From Ligustrum vulgare (taxonomy: Eukaryota > Streptophyta > Magnoliopsida > Lamiales > Oleaceae), in NCBI GenBank assembly GCA_963555705.1, contig OY743184.1, positions 29,668,639 to 29,732,638 of the forward strand: a stretch of DNA of 64,000 bases, read 5' to 3'. This document shows positions 36,320 to 48,408 of this stretch, in pieces. Position 1 is the stretch's first letter, and every line of letters begins with the position of its first letter. The notes under the pieces are model-generated. The model saw only the letters and a program-made list of their open reading frames with translations, made no database searches and had not been told where the DNA came from. A program made the translations under genes and the position numbers.

Positions 36320-36930
36320 ATCTACCTCGTTAAAACCTTGTTTGATAAAAACCCAATGGGACAAAAATATCAAACGAAGGAAAAAGAGTACAGTTATTCT
36401 TGGAGTATTAAGATGAATGCTGGCTCGTTAAAACCTCGCCAGGAAAACCCAATGGGACAAAACCTTAGCTAAGGAAAAAGAGTAAAACTACTCCCCCTAG
36501 TGTTAATCGTTGTAAATCATCGAGTTGATGTATCCCAATCTTGTGAACTGGTTTCTTGAATGTAGATGTTGATGGTGCTTTTGTAGATAAATCAGCTTCA
36601 TTGTCACTTGAGTAGATTTGTTGAAATTCTGGAGTATTTTGATGCTGCCTCGTTAAAACCTTGTCAGAAAAACCCAGTGGGAAAAAACCTGAATGAAGGA
36701 AAAAGAGTACAGCTACTCCATCTGATTCAATATGTATTGAATCACCCATATAGTTACTCCCCCTGATTCAGTCTCTATTGAATCATTCATATCTTGATCT
36801 CTTCAGGAGATTCGTATAGGAGAGTATATCAATAGATATTGATGACAGCTACCTCATTAAAAACCTTGCCAGGAAAACCTCGTGGGACAAAACCTCGACT
36901 AAAGAAAAAAGAGTGTAGCGTATATTAGCT
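36320..36930 (-). repeat. Four diverged copies of a copia 3' UTR motif
   Basis: On the minus strand CTTTTTCCTT...GGTTTT.TCCCA.TGGGTTTT and AAGGTTTTAACGAGGC recur at about 36320, 36425, 36650 and 36850. The inner CCCAnTGGG is palindromic. Such strings are commonly seen near the 3' end of plant copia elements. Confidence 0.8.
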
Positions 36931-37296
36931 CCCCCTCATGGGAACATTACAATTGTGTGGATATTGCATATAATTATTTCAATTGTTAATCGGTGCAATA
37001 TCAAATATCTTCACCAAGCATATATAAATGGCATATATCCCATATTATTTGTTCTTCGAATATAAATTCAATTATTCCTTTGAACTTGAAGAACTATAAA
37101 ATATTTCTAATCGTTTGAACATGCTGCATCGAATCACGTTCTATAATCAATATTATCAATGCATTTAATGCAGCTCTAAAATTTGGAAGTGACTTATTCA
37201 CTTCAATGAACAATTAACTTATTCACTTCAGGTGAATAATTAACCATGAATTTGAATTTGAAAATCAATTGCCACGATTTTTATTCACAGTAATGG

Positions 37297-37590
37297 TGAT
37301 GAGAACCCGGGAGGGGGTCCTCGTCGTAGCTCGCGGAATAACGCTTGGAAAGTTCTGAATCCAGGTTGGAACGGACGGTAACACTACAACCCGAGCCTCA
37401 CGACGTAAGAACCATGGGTATATTAAACCCAAGACCCGTTACGATGCGGAAATAAGAACCACAAAGGGGGAACGCCACAAGGAATGTCCAGATCCTTGAT
37501 AAGTTCAATTGATTTGAATGCGACAAGATTTGAATCTTGATAAGTTTGATATTTAAAGGGAAAATTCTCACCTTTAGAGAGAGTAAAAAA
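37297..37590 (-). repeat. 3'-terminal fragment of the distal LTR, minus strand
   Basis: It matches the end of the LTR at 38989-39048/45555 onward (GAGAACCCGGGAGGGGGTCC, then CACGACGTAAGAACCATGGG). Only the last 290 bp is present; its upstream part is deleted and joined to interior sequence. Confidence 0.82.
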
Positions 37591-38309
37591 ACTCAATAAT
37601 TTTATCGATATGATTAGGCACCTTCTCAACACTACACAAGTTTTTATCTTCTAACTCGTTCCTCAAGTCTTCCTCCTTCTTAACAATCATATCCAAAGGC
37701 TTTTCTTGTAATTTAACTACCTCCTCTATTCCCCTTTCTCTCTCTTGCAACTCGGCTAACTTTTTTCTAGCCTCTTGTGCCTTCATCTCTTTATTTAGCT
37801 GTATTAATTTCTTGGCCATCTCCATGAATTCAACCTTCATACTCCATTCATCATCTCCGAATTTTCTTTGCTCATCCCTCTTTTCTAGCAATACTTTCTC
37901 TTCAAGTATTTGTTCCGGGGGTTAACGGCATAAGCTTAATACTTTTCCCATCCTTAACAAATTTATATATATTCCTGCGCTTATCATAGACTGCTTTCCT
38001 CTTACACTTCCACGATCTACTCAACAAGATGTCACAAGATTCTAGAGGCACCACATCACACCACAGTTCATCGCTATATCTTCCAAGTGTCAATTTCACC
38101 ATAACCCCGTGGGTTACATTTACCTGCCCACACTCCTTTAACCACGTCAGCCTATAAGGATTGGGATGTGGTAGTAAATGTAAGCCCAACTCCTCAACCA
38201 TGGTGGTACTTTCCAGATCGTAATAATACTCCTTATCAATAATAATATCGCACACTTTACTGCCCACATGACACCTAGTCTGGAAGGTAGGATCGAACTC
38301 ATAATTCAT
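37574..38309 (-). pseudogene. Protease and linker fragment of Reina-like pol
   Basis: The minus frame from 38309 gives TRCHVGSKVCDIIID, VEELGLHLLPHPNPYRLTWL, VMVKLTLGRYSDELWCDVVP and NIYKFVKDGKSIKLMPLTP, parallel to the protease of the plus element at 41940-42310. The active-site DGGS found there is replaced by DKEYYYD, so the enzyme would be dead. An extra C in a CCCCC run near 37918 shifts the frame. The next frame continues EQILEEKVLLEKRDEQRKFG and a Lys/Glu-rich coiled-coil-like stretch to 37574, then runs into LTR sequence. No gag precedes it. Confidence 0.75.
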
Positions 38310-38971
38310 CCCTTTATGTAGCTTTCAAAAATTTGAGAGACTCAAAATAAAAGGGTCCAGATATTGACAAATATCAAGAAGGAATTTAATGTTAACTCGA
38401 AAAGGAAAACAATATCAAGAATTTTAAAGAAATTCAAGAAAGTTGTTCTTGAATTTGACTCGAGAGGAAAGAAACTCAAGAATATTGTAGAAATTTAAGA
38501 AAGTGGTTCTTGAATTTTGGCTAGAAAGGAAAGAATATCAAGAATTTTAATTTGACTTGGAAGGCATGGAATTATCAAGAATTTAAGGAAATTCAAGAAA
38601 GTGGTTCTTGATTTCGGAGTGACTTTTTTTTTTTTTTTTTTTTTTTGAATTATGATGAATTTTCGGAATTAATAAAAAAATAAAAAATAAATAAATAATT
38701 TTTTTTTTTATAAAATCTGAAAATTCGACAAGAACGCAACAAAACAAACGGGACATGATTTGGAAAACAATCGAATAAGAAAAACACTTTTGATTTTTTA
38801 GGACGACTCTTATGGATCAAATTGGAAAAAAATTTACAGGCAAGAAGAACAAGAAAAATTGAAAACAAAGACTCAAATAACAAAAATAGGATATGGATGA
38901 TTTTTATGGAACTCGATAATAAATATAAAAGTCAAACTGGGTAGAAAAACACAAGAACCTGAATTCAGAGT

Positions 38972-38986
38972 CCAGCTCTGATACCA
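38972..38986 (-). other. Primer-binding site (initiator tRNA-Met type)
   Basis: The minus strand reads TGGTATCAGAGCTGG two bases after the LTR end TTCTCATCA. Confidence 0.9.
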
Positions 38987-39048
38987 TATGATGAGAACCC
39001 GGGAGGGGGTCCTCGTCGTAGCTCGCGGAATAACGCTTTGAAAGTTCC

Positions 39049-39965
39049 TGATAAGTTCCGGAGTGGCTCGACGAGCGTTGACCCGTTGCACGTGCCCGTA
39101 GGACCAATAACGAGACAAAGAGCCAAAAGAATCAAGCAGGCAATGCAAGGATTCATGCAAGCGTGGATGGACGAGTGCTCTAGTGCAAAGACTTCATTTA
39201 CGTTGCATAACAATGTGGAAGAGGAGCCAAAGCTATTGCAATGCATTGGGATCAAGGAAGAACAAGAAATTGGGCCGTAACGGATTCACGGCCGTAAAGC
39301 CTGAAATCACGGCCGTAACGGATTCACGGCCGTAAAGCCAAAATTACGGCCGTAACACTACAAAGGCGAAATTAAGCAGAAGGAGATTTACGACCGTAAA
39401 CCAAATCCTCACGGCCGTAAATAGAGTTAGCAGATTTTATATTTTTTTGTTCAGAAGGTTGATTACGGCCGTAAAGGGCATTTTCACGGCCGTAACATAT
39501 GTTTTCAATTTTAATCCGTAGCTTGCTTACGGCCGTAAGAGTATAAGTCACGGCCGTAACTTGGCGCCGTAATTAAAACCTAATTTTGGGCTTTTTAGTT
39601 TAGGTTGAATTCTAGTTTATTTTTAGTTGCTTCATTTTGTTAAACCTATATGTATGGCTTTATTCAGCATTGTAAAACACAACTTTTATTCTTGAGATTA
39701 ATGATATTGAAGGTGAGGTATTCCCTTATATTTTCTTCGTATTCTCGTCGAACAAATTGAACTTATCAAAGGATTTGACAACCTTTTTGGCGTCCCCCTT
39801 TGTGGTTCTTATCTCCGCATCGTAACGGGTTTTGGGTTTAATATACCCATAGTTCTTGCGTCGTGAGGTCGGGGTTGCATTGTTACCGTCTACTATCTTG
39901 GATTTTAGAGCTTTCCGGCGTTTAATTCCGTGTGTTCTTGGTGATCCCCGTATCGGATCACATCA
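39049..39965 (+). repeat. 5' LTR of the Reina-like element
   Basis: 917 bp. Its first 235 bp keep an open frame for a polyprotein tail (see separate entry). The next 300 bp contain about 11 copies of TTACGGCCGTAA or close variants. CCTATATGTATGG at about 39646 is the likely TATA box (CCTATATATATGG in the 3' LTR). Confidence 0.92.
39050..39280 (+). pseudogene. Polyprotein C-terminal tail encoded inside the LTR
   Basis: The frame from the second base of the LTR reads DKFRSGSTSVDPLHVPVGPI and TRQRAKRIKQAMQGFMQAW, closing with EQEIGP and a TAA at 39278-39280. GPITR.RAK..K.A is the usual end of Reina-like polyproteins, so in a full element the pol frame would have run 77 codons into the 3' LTR. 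Here the matching part of the 3' LTR is deleted, leaving this orphan copy in the 5' LTR. Confidence 0.7.
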
Positions 39966-39967
39966 TC

Positions 39968-39980
39968 TGGTATCAGAGCC
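39968..39980 (+). other. Primer-binding site (initiator tRNA-Met)
   Basis: TGGTATCAGAGCC lies two bases after the 5' LTR end. Confidence 0.92.
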
Positions 39981-40567
39981 TGTCTCTAAATCCAATTATT
40001 TAGTATTTCAGTTCTTTTTCTTTCCAGTTATTAATCATTCAAAAAAAAAATTCCATTCCAATTCTTGTTTCTTGAAATTTCTCCAGAAAATTCAAGATTT
40101 GCCAATTTCTGTTTCCTTGTTCTTGATTATTCTTGTTGAATAGGATATTAAAAAAAAAAAAAGAGAGAGAGAGAGAGAGATAGTTGTTGATTTGAACAAG
40201 AAATCAAGAAAATAATCTTGGAAAAATCTTTCCAACAAATCCTTGTTTCCATAAAATTCCTTATTCTTGTTTCCATAAAACTTCTTCTTGCAATAGAATT
40301 CTTGTTTCCATAATTTCTTTCTTAAATTTCCTAATTCCAATATTTTCCATCAACTTTCCTTATTTGCACTTTGGGGTTTATTCCACAAGGACCAAACCCG
40401 TGACTAGTTTGGTGGGTTCTTTGAGAACGTGGGAAAAAGGGAATAGAGAGGAAAAAGGCAAAGTGGTGAGATTAATAGAGGGAAAAAGCCAAACTAAGTG
40501 ACACACGAGATATAAAAACACGTGAGGATCTTTATTTAAATTTTTCTCTTTTCCTTTATTACTAACC

Positions 40568-43500
40568 ATGTCACAGAAGGAAGTTTCGTCGACGGAAAAG
40601 GTTCTTCAAGATTTCAAAATGCTGGCAATGGTGGAGGAACGTTTTGCAAAACTGGAGGCGAGGTTGGATGCCAAGTTGGAAGCAAAATTTGGTCCACAAT
40701 CCGGCGTGAATGTGGAAAGGGCTAATAATCCGGGGGAGACATGAGGTGCGGGAAATGTTCAACCACGTCAGGAACAACCGCGCAGTTTCCCTAATTTACG
40801 GAGACCACTAAGGTATGACTTCAACCCACAATTTAGAGCTAGGAATGAATGTGATGAGGTTGTTGATAGTGATGAGGACAGTGGTGAATTATCTATTACT
40901 AGTGTTGGTAGGAGACGAGATCGGGGAGAAAGACGTGATAGGGGATATAGGCGTGATCGTAGGGATGATGTCGATGGACATGTTGGTAACATTAAAATGT
41001 CCATTCCCTCGTTTCAGGGTAAGAGTAATCCGGACGTTTATTTTGAATGGGAAAAGAGGGTAGAATTAATTTTCGATTGTCATAATTATTCTGAAGCTAA
41101 AAAGGTCAAATTGGCAGTCGTAGAATTTACTGATTATGCTATAGTATGGTGGGATCAATTGGTTACTAGTAAAAGGAGAAATGGGGAGAGGCCAATTGAA
41201 ACTTGGGATGAGTTGAAGGCTCTTATGAGAAAACGATTCGTGCCTGGACATTACTATAGGGATCTCTACCAAAAATTACAAACCCTTTCCCAAGGTAGTA
41301 AAAGTGTGGAGGATTACCATAGGGAGATGGAGGTTGCCATGATTAGGGCAAATATAGAGGAAGACCCGGAGGCAACCATGGCTAAGTTTTTAAATGGTTT
41401 AAATCGAGATATTGCTAATGTTATTGAATTGCAGCATTATATCGATTTGGAGGAGATGCTTCACATGGCCATGAAGGTGGAGCGACAATTAAAAAGGAAG
41501 GGAACTTCCAAATTCTCTACAAGTTCCAATTCTTTTGGTAAGTCTACATGGAGCGGGACTTCTAAAAATGATGGGGTTGTGCAGAAAAATAAATTTGAGG
41601 CACCAAAGGGAAAAATAGAGCCACCCAACAAAGGTAAAATTGCTTTTGATTCTCAAACTCCTAGGACTAGAGATATTCGTTGTTTTAAATGTTTCGGCTT
41701 AGGACATATTTCTTCACAATGTCCAAATAAACGAATATTGGTTATGCGTGACGGGGTATTAAGTTCGGAGGATGAGAAAGAGGGAGAAGTGGAGGATGAG
41801 TATAAGGATATGCAAGCTCTAGAGGATATTAGTGAAAATGATGATGGGGACTATCCAGTAGCTAAATCACTTGTCACTAGGAGAGCCCTTAGTACTCAAG
41901 TTAAGGTGGAAGAGTCGGGTGAGCAGCGAGAAAATATATTTCATACTAGGTGCTTTGTGAATAACAAGGTGTGTAGTTTGATAATAGATGGTGGTAGTTG
42001 TGCGAATGTTGCTAGCACTACTCTGGTGGAGAAATTATGCCTACCTATGCTAAAACACCCTAGGCCATATAAGCTACAATGGTTAAATGAATCGGGTGAG
42101 ATTAAGGTGAATAAACAGGTGGTAGTTGATTTGGCGATTGGGAAGTATGAAGATAGGGTGGTTTGCGATGTGGCACCCATGCATGCGGGGCACATCTTGT
42201 TGGGAAGGCCATGGCAATTCGATAGGAAGGTTATTCATGATGGCTTTAAAAATAGGTATACCTTCACTAAGGATGGGAAAAATATCAAACTAATGCTTTT
42301 ATCACCTCAACAGGTCTATGAAGACCAATTGAAATTAAAAAGTGAGGAAGAGAGAAAGAGGGTCGGGACCACGTTCCCGGAAAAAGGAGAGTTGAGTGAA
42401 CAGAAGAGGGTCGGGACCACGATCCCGGAAAAAGGAGAGTTGTGTGAAAAACCGAGAGTTTGGACCACGATCCCAGAAAAAGGAGAGGGTGTGACGAGTG
42501 CCAGTAAAAATAAAAGAGAGAAAACAAAGATGAGCTTCTACGCAAAACAAAGTGATATCACCAAAGCTATTTCTACAAATAAACCAGTGATTTTACTCAT
42601 GTATAAGGAATCTCTCCTTGTACTTGATGAAGCTAACCACTCCCTCCCCAGTTTAGATGTGTCACTTTTGCAGGAATTTGCAGATTTATTTCTCGAGGAG
42701 ATTCCTAGTGGGCTGCCGCCAATTCAAGGGATTGAACACCAGATTGACTTCGTGCCGGGAGCAGTCATCCCAAACAGGCCAGCTTATAGGAGCAATCCCG
42801 AAGAGACCAAAGAGCTACAAAAGCAGGTTGAAGAACTGTTGAAAAAGGGCTATGTTAGGGAAAGCATGAGCCCATGTGCAGTACCAGTTTTGTTGGTGCC
42901 AAAAAAAGATGGGACTTGGAGGATGTGCGTGGATTGTAGAGCAGTCAACAATATTACGGTAAAGTATCGCCATCCCATACCTAGACTTGATGACATGCTT
43001 GATGAACTATATGGTGCTTGTATTTTTAGCAAAAATAGACCTTAAGAGTGGTTATCACCAAATTCGTATGAAAGAAGGTGATGAATGGAAAACCGCCTTC
43101 AAAACCAAATATGGTTTATATGAATGGATGGTTATGCCGTTCGGCCTCTCAAATGCACCTAGCACTTTTATGAGATTAATGAATCATGTCTTGCGTGCTT
43201 ACATTGGTAAATTCGTTGTGGTATACTTTGATGACATTTTGGTATATAGTAAGAACTTAGGTGATCACATTGAACATTTAAGATCTGTTTTGGAAGTTTT
43301 GAAAACTGAAAAACTATATGCTAATTTTAAAAAGTGTACTTTTTGCATGGAAAATGTAATTTTTCTTGGTTTTGTCGTTAGTGCTAATGGTGTTGAGGTA
43401 GATGAGAAGAAAATTCATGCTATTAAAGAATGGCCAACTCCCAAAAGTATTACGGAGGTTAGGAGCTTCCACGGGTTGGCTGGGTTTTATAGGAGATTTG

Positions 43501-44967
43501 TTAAAGACTTTAGCACACTTGCAGCACCACTCACAGAAATAGTCAAGAAAAGTGTAGGATTCCATTGGGGGGTAGTACAAGAAAATGCTTTTAAAATGCT
43601 TAAGGATAGGTTATGTTCTGCACCGGTTTTGACTTTACCTAACTTTAACCAAACTTTTGAGATTGAATGTGATGCATCAGGAATAGGTATTGGAGCCGTT
43701 CTTATGCAGGAAAAAAGGCCGCTTGCATTTTTCAGTGAAAAGCTGAGTGGGGCAGTTTTGAATTATCCTACCTACGACAAGGAGCTTTATGCTCTTGTTC
43801 GTGCCTTGGAGACATGGCAGCACTATCTGTGGCCAAAGGAATTCGTCATCCACGAGTCACTGAAACACCTCAAGGGACAAGGTAAGCTAAACAAAAGACA
43901 CGCCCGTTGGATGGAATTCATTGAGACTTTTCCATACGTCATTCGCTATAAGCAAGGTAAGGAAAATGTGGTAGCAGATGCCCTTTCTCGCAGGTACGTA
44001 CTTCTAAACTCTTTAAATGCGAAGTTGCTTGGTTTTGAATATATAAGAGGTATGTATGCTAATGACCCTGATTTTTCTATCATTTATGCTTCATGTGAAA
44101 AAGGTGCAATTGATAAATTTTATAGGCATGACGGCTATTTGTTTAGGAAAAGTAAACTTTGTGTGCCTAATTGTTCTATGCGTGAATTGCTAGTGCGTGA
44201 GGCTCATGGTGGGGGTTAATGGGACACTTTGGTGTTAATAAGACATTAGAAACTTTACAAGAGCACTTTTATTGGCCTAAAATGAAAAAAGATGTTCACC
44301 ATATTTGTGAAAGGTACATAACTTGTAAGCAATCTAAGTCTAGAGTCTTACCACAAGGTTTGTATAAACCTTTGCTCGTACCTAATGAACCTTGGGTAGA
44401 TATATCCATGGACTTTGTGTTAGGTCTGCCTAGGACAAAAAAAGGAAGAAACTCGATATTTGTGGTGGTAGACAGGTTTAGCAAAATGGCGCATTTTATT
44501 CCTTATAATAAAACTGATGACGCAATAAACATAGCTGACCTATTCTTTAGGGAGGTTTTGAGACTCCATGGGGTACCTAGGAGTATTGTGTCTGATAGGG
44601 ATGTTAAGTTCCTAAGCTACTTTTGGAAAGTCTTGTGGGGGAAGATGGGTACTAAATTATTATTTTCTACCACATGTCATCCGCAAACTGATGGCCAAAC
44701 GGAGGTAGTTAATAGGACATTAATCCAACTTTTGCGCACTATAATAAATAAGAATTTAAAAAGTTGGGAGGAATGTTTGCCATTTGTGAAATTTGCTTAT
44801 AATCGATCTGTGCATTCTACTACTTCATGTTCACCTTTTGAAGTTATTTATGGTTTCAACCCGCTAACTCCTCTTGATTTAATTCCTTTACCTGCAGATG
44901 AACGGAGCAGTTTGGACGGGGCGAAAAAAGCTAAGCTTGTGAAAGAGCTTCATGAGAAATTAAGCAG
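40568..44967 (+). pseudogene. Reina-like gag-pol with one stop and two frameshifts
   Basis: The start MSQKEVSSTEKVLQDFK at 40568 is in frame with gag, but TGA at 40742 interrupts after codon 58. Gag core about 40997-41500 (FQGKSNPDVYFEWEKRVE, YAIVWWDQL); zinc knuckle CFKCFGLGHISSQC at about 41690; protease IIDGGSCANVASTT at about 41980; three GTT.PEKGE repeats at 42360-42490; reverse transcriptase with MCVDCRAVNNI and [11 protein letters not shown]; RNase H with [13 protein letters not shown]; integrase with [30 protein letters not shown] and GQTEVVNRT. One extra A in AAAAA at 43031-43035 shifts the frame before KIDLKSGYH, and a one-base loss near 44215 (AHGGG/LMGHF) shifts it again. Catalytic residues of RT and integrase look intact. 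The end is lost: KELHEKL runs into LTR sequence. Confidence 0.92.
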
Positions 44968-45554
44968 AAGGGGATTTACGGCCGTAAACCAAATCCTCAC
45001 GGCCGTAAATAGAGTTAGCAGATTTTATATTTTTTTGTTCAGAAGGTTGATTACGGCTGTAAAGGGCATTTTCATGGCCGTAACATATGTTTTCAATTTT
45101 AATACGTAGCTTGCTTACGGCCGTAAGAGTATAAGTCACGGCCGTAACTTGGCGCCGTAATTAAAACCTAATTTTGGGCTTTTTAGTTTAGGTTGAATTC
45201 TAGTTTATTTTTAGTTGCTTTATTTTGTTAAGCCTATATATATGGCTTTATTCAGCATTGTAAAACACAACTTTTATTCTTGAGATTAATGATATTGAAG
45301 GTAAGGTATTCCCTTATATTTTCTTCGTGTTCTCGTCGAACAAATTGAACTTATCAAAGGATTTGACAACCTTTGTGGCGTTCCCCCTTTGTGGTTCTTA
45401 TCTCCGCATCGTAACGGGTTTTGGGTTTAATATACCCATAGTTCTTGCGTCGTGAGGTCGGGGTTGCATTGTTACCGTCTACTATCTTGGATTTTAGAGC
45501 TTTCCGGCGTTTAATTCCGTGTGTTCTTGGTGATCCCCATATCGGATCACATCA
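44956..45554 (+). repeat. 5'-truncated 3' LTR of the Reina-like element
   Basis: 599 bp matching 39368-39965. The shared junction word GAAATTAAG is present both in the LTR and, by chance or pre-existing similarity, at the integrase breakpoint. Confidence 0.92.
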
Positions 45555-46409
45555 GTTCCGAATCCAGGTTGGAACGGACGGTAACACTACAACCCGAACC
45601 TCACGACGTAAGAACCATGGGTATATTAAACCCAAGACCCGTTACAATGCGGAAACAAGAACCGTAATGGTTTGAACGCCACAAAGGATGTCCACGCCTT
45701 TGATAAGTTCGATTTGTTGAACGCCAGAAATATCCCACAATATTTGATAAGTTCGAAGTTTGTTCAATTCCAGAACAATGTTGAGAAAACACTCAATATA
45801 ATTTTTATTCATCAAAATATTCTGTTTTTACATTGAATGGAAAAGCATATAAATAGGCAAAATAAAACCTAATCGCTAACTGACTCTGAATAGAATTCTA
45901 ATTAGGATAAAACAGCTAAAATAACTAAAATAAACAAAATTACCAAAATTACCAAAAATAATTAAAACTAAAATAACCAACTAAACCCTAGCCGCAAAAC
46001 AAAAGCCAAAAAACGCGTAACTTGAATTACGGCTGTAACAATTGTCTTTACGGCCGTAATAGCCTCTCGGATCAAAATGTGGTTTAGTTTGTTACGGCCG
46101 TAACATTTGTCCTTACGGCCGTGAGATACTTGCTGAATAACAAAATTACCAAACTTCAGTTACGGCCGTGAAATCATTCCTTACGGCCGTGAAATTACAT
46201 GGATTAGTTACGGCCATGAGAACCCAGGTTATGGCCGTAAACGCTGTTTTTCCCAAATTGTGCGCTGATAATGTTACGGTCGTAATTATGGAAGCTACGG
46301 CCGTAAAAGCCCTTCTGCCTTGATTTCTGATCCTTTGACGTGAATTGAAACTTGTTGAATTGCCCGTATCTTGATTTCTCATTTTTGACGCCTTTTCCGG
46401 ATCACATCA
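45555..46409 (-). repeat. Main part of the central LTR of the minus-strand Reina-like element
   Basis: On the minus strand it starts TGATGTGATCCGG at 46409 and is continuous with 39048-38989 once the plus element and one GTTCC are removed (about 910 bp). It contains another TTACGGCCGTAA array (46020-46310). Confidence 0.88.
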
Positions 46410-46482
46410 TCCCCTCTTCCTTTAAGATGATTCGTCCCGAATCATAACATTGTTAGCTTCTTTTCCGGATCACATCAAATGG

Positions 46483-48403
46483 TACATCTCAATTTCAACA
46501 CTTTGTCATATAGAGTCATTTGTACCATTCTTCATGTAATATAATTTCATACTATCTATCACATTCCATTGGAAATTGAATCTATTCAAGACATATGATA
46601 TATTTAGATCCCAAAGTATCTTTATACTTTGATCAAACAAGTTTCTTAAAAACTTGAACTGTATATTTCAAACATATTTAATCCTTCGAAGATTATATTG
46701 TATGCTTTAAGCATAGTATATGTTTCACATTGCAATTGTCAAATTGCTACCACCAAATTTAAGTCGTAAAACTTTAGATAGGTAACGATTCCTATATTTC
46801 AAATAGATCTTCTCTAATTATTTCACTGCAATCCCAAAGTACCGAGGTATTGATTACCCTTTTTAATCTCACTCATTGGTACTTCAAAGAATACTCCCAA
46901 CGTACCGAGTTGATGATCATACATTTTGATATCACTCATTTGTACATCAAAGAGCGCAGCTAGTAATCAGAGTAAATCATTTTTCATTATATACATTTCT
47001 AATAATCATATATTTATCGGGCACTTATTATGCATTTTGAGGCAAATAAAATATTGTATCTGTGCCAGATCTTTGAAACATTCGTTGCGCAACAAGTCGT
47101 GTATTACAACTATACGTATAAGTATTTTACTGACTTTACACTTTTATGTGTTTGGACTTCAGGTCCCAAAACTTCAGTTTTTGTAATAAGTTTAATTTAG
47201 CCTGAATACATACTTTTGCCCACTATTTTTATGTCGATTTTCTTCGACATATTTTATTTTATTATCCTCGCTATCATTCAAATTATGATGCGGCTAGCTT
47301 CGCAATTTACTTTTGCATAAGTGCTTTAAAAAGTGTGTCGACACAATTATCATCTCAATTTGATTTCTTTCCCCATAAGACATAACTATAGAGATCTCAA
47401 TTTTCAATATTTCAAGTACTTGAACATCTTCTGGAGATTTACAATTAATTATGTCAATAAATACTCTCTCATGAGTATATGCCTCCTCAATAAGACCATT
47501 ATAATCATTTGCTTTATTTTTATTTATTTGGGGATCTTTATTCGAATCAAAAATCGCTACGCTTCAGGCATGTTTCATATCAATATAAGATAGAGCATGA
47601 GATTTTATTAATCTCTTATGCATCTTGTAATTATGTTTTCTTTGAACGTTTCGTTCATATTTTCAATCGAACTTCTGGTTCGTATTATTAATCGTGAGGA
47701 TATATATAACATAATATGATGCATTTGTTTGATTTTAAGCTATTCCCCCCTAATGTTGAGAAAATTGTCCAATCAAATTGACAATCATTTTTTTTCGACG
47801 TTGTAAAATATCACCCATTTGAGATATATGTTCAAACAACGCATTTTTCTCAATATTCTTTATTTCCCATATCAGTGCATTGTGGTGGATCAATTGCACT
47901 ATTAATTATATGGAAAAATTATACTCTAACCATAAGCCAATTATAATAAGGAGAATTATGATATTGACATGATGCGTAATAGAATTCCCTAAACAAAAAG
48001 GGAAGTATTTTGTTCTCAATTAAATTAATTGGAGGCGTTTAACAAGCAAAAATGTTAAACCATTTATCGATATCCCAACTAACACTTATTAAAATGTTGA
48101 GATTCATGTCCACTAGTATTATCAAGACACATTCTTGATTATATAATCTGAAAATTATGCTCATAATTCATAATTTGAGCAATAATTTCGCAAACTTCAG
48201 GTTGCGAACACCATGCAATCATCTAATACATGTATCAAATCTATTAGATACAAATAATATTTAGATGATCAACGTGGAGGATGATGGGTCCCCATTTATC
48301 ACCCTAATTAATTTTCAGAAATAGAGAATTTAATCTCTATTTTAGCTAGTGATAATGAAAAAAATTCATGAAAGAGAACAAACATCATATATGATTGAAT
48401 TGA
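46483..48403 (-). other. Interior of the copia-type element, no recognised coding
   Basis: AT-rich and low in recognisable motifs. It contains 'TACATCAAAGA...ATTACTCAC' variants near 46860-46950 and nothing resembling RT or integrase. Confidence 0.5.
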
Positions 48404-48408
48404 AGAAT

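Larger units (their letters stand above)
39049..45554 (+). mobile_element. Reina-like Ty3 element with gag-pol, plus strand
   Basis: It is inserted in the LTR of the 37297-46477 element, with a perfect duplication GTTCC (39044-39048 and 45555-45559). It begins TGATAAGTTCC and ends GGATCACATCA. The 5' LTR is 917 bp, followed by a tRNA-Met primer-binding site. The 3' LTR lacks its first 319 bp because a deletion joins integrase directly to position 320 of the LTR. By eye the two LTRs differ at about 2 percent of sites, so the insertion is younger than its hosts. No chromodomain is present at the truncated integrase end. Confidence 0.93.
37297..46477 (-). mobile_element. Rearranged Reina-like Ty3 element, minus strand
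   Basis: The perfect duplication AATGG (37292-37296 and 46478-46482) encloses it. On the minus strand the order is: an LTR start (46477-46460, TGATGTGATCCGGAAAAG); 50 bp of 3' interior with purine tract AAAGGAAGAGGGGA (46459-46410); a full LTR (46409-45555 plus 39048-38989, split by a younger element); a tRNA-Met primer-binding site (38986-38972); an interior with protease text; and the end of a third LTR (about 37590-37297). LTR-interior-LTR-interior-LTR is the product of unequal recombination, here followed by large deletions. Gag and RT/integrase are missing. Confidence 0.85.
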
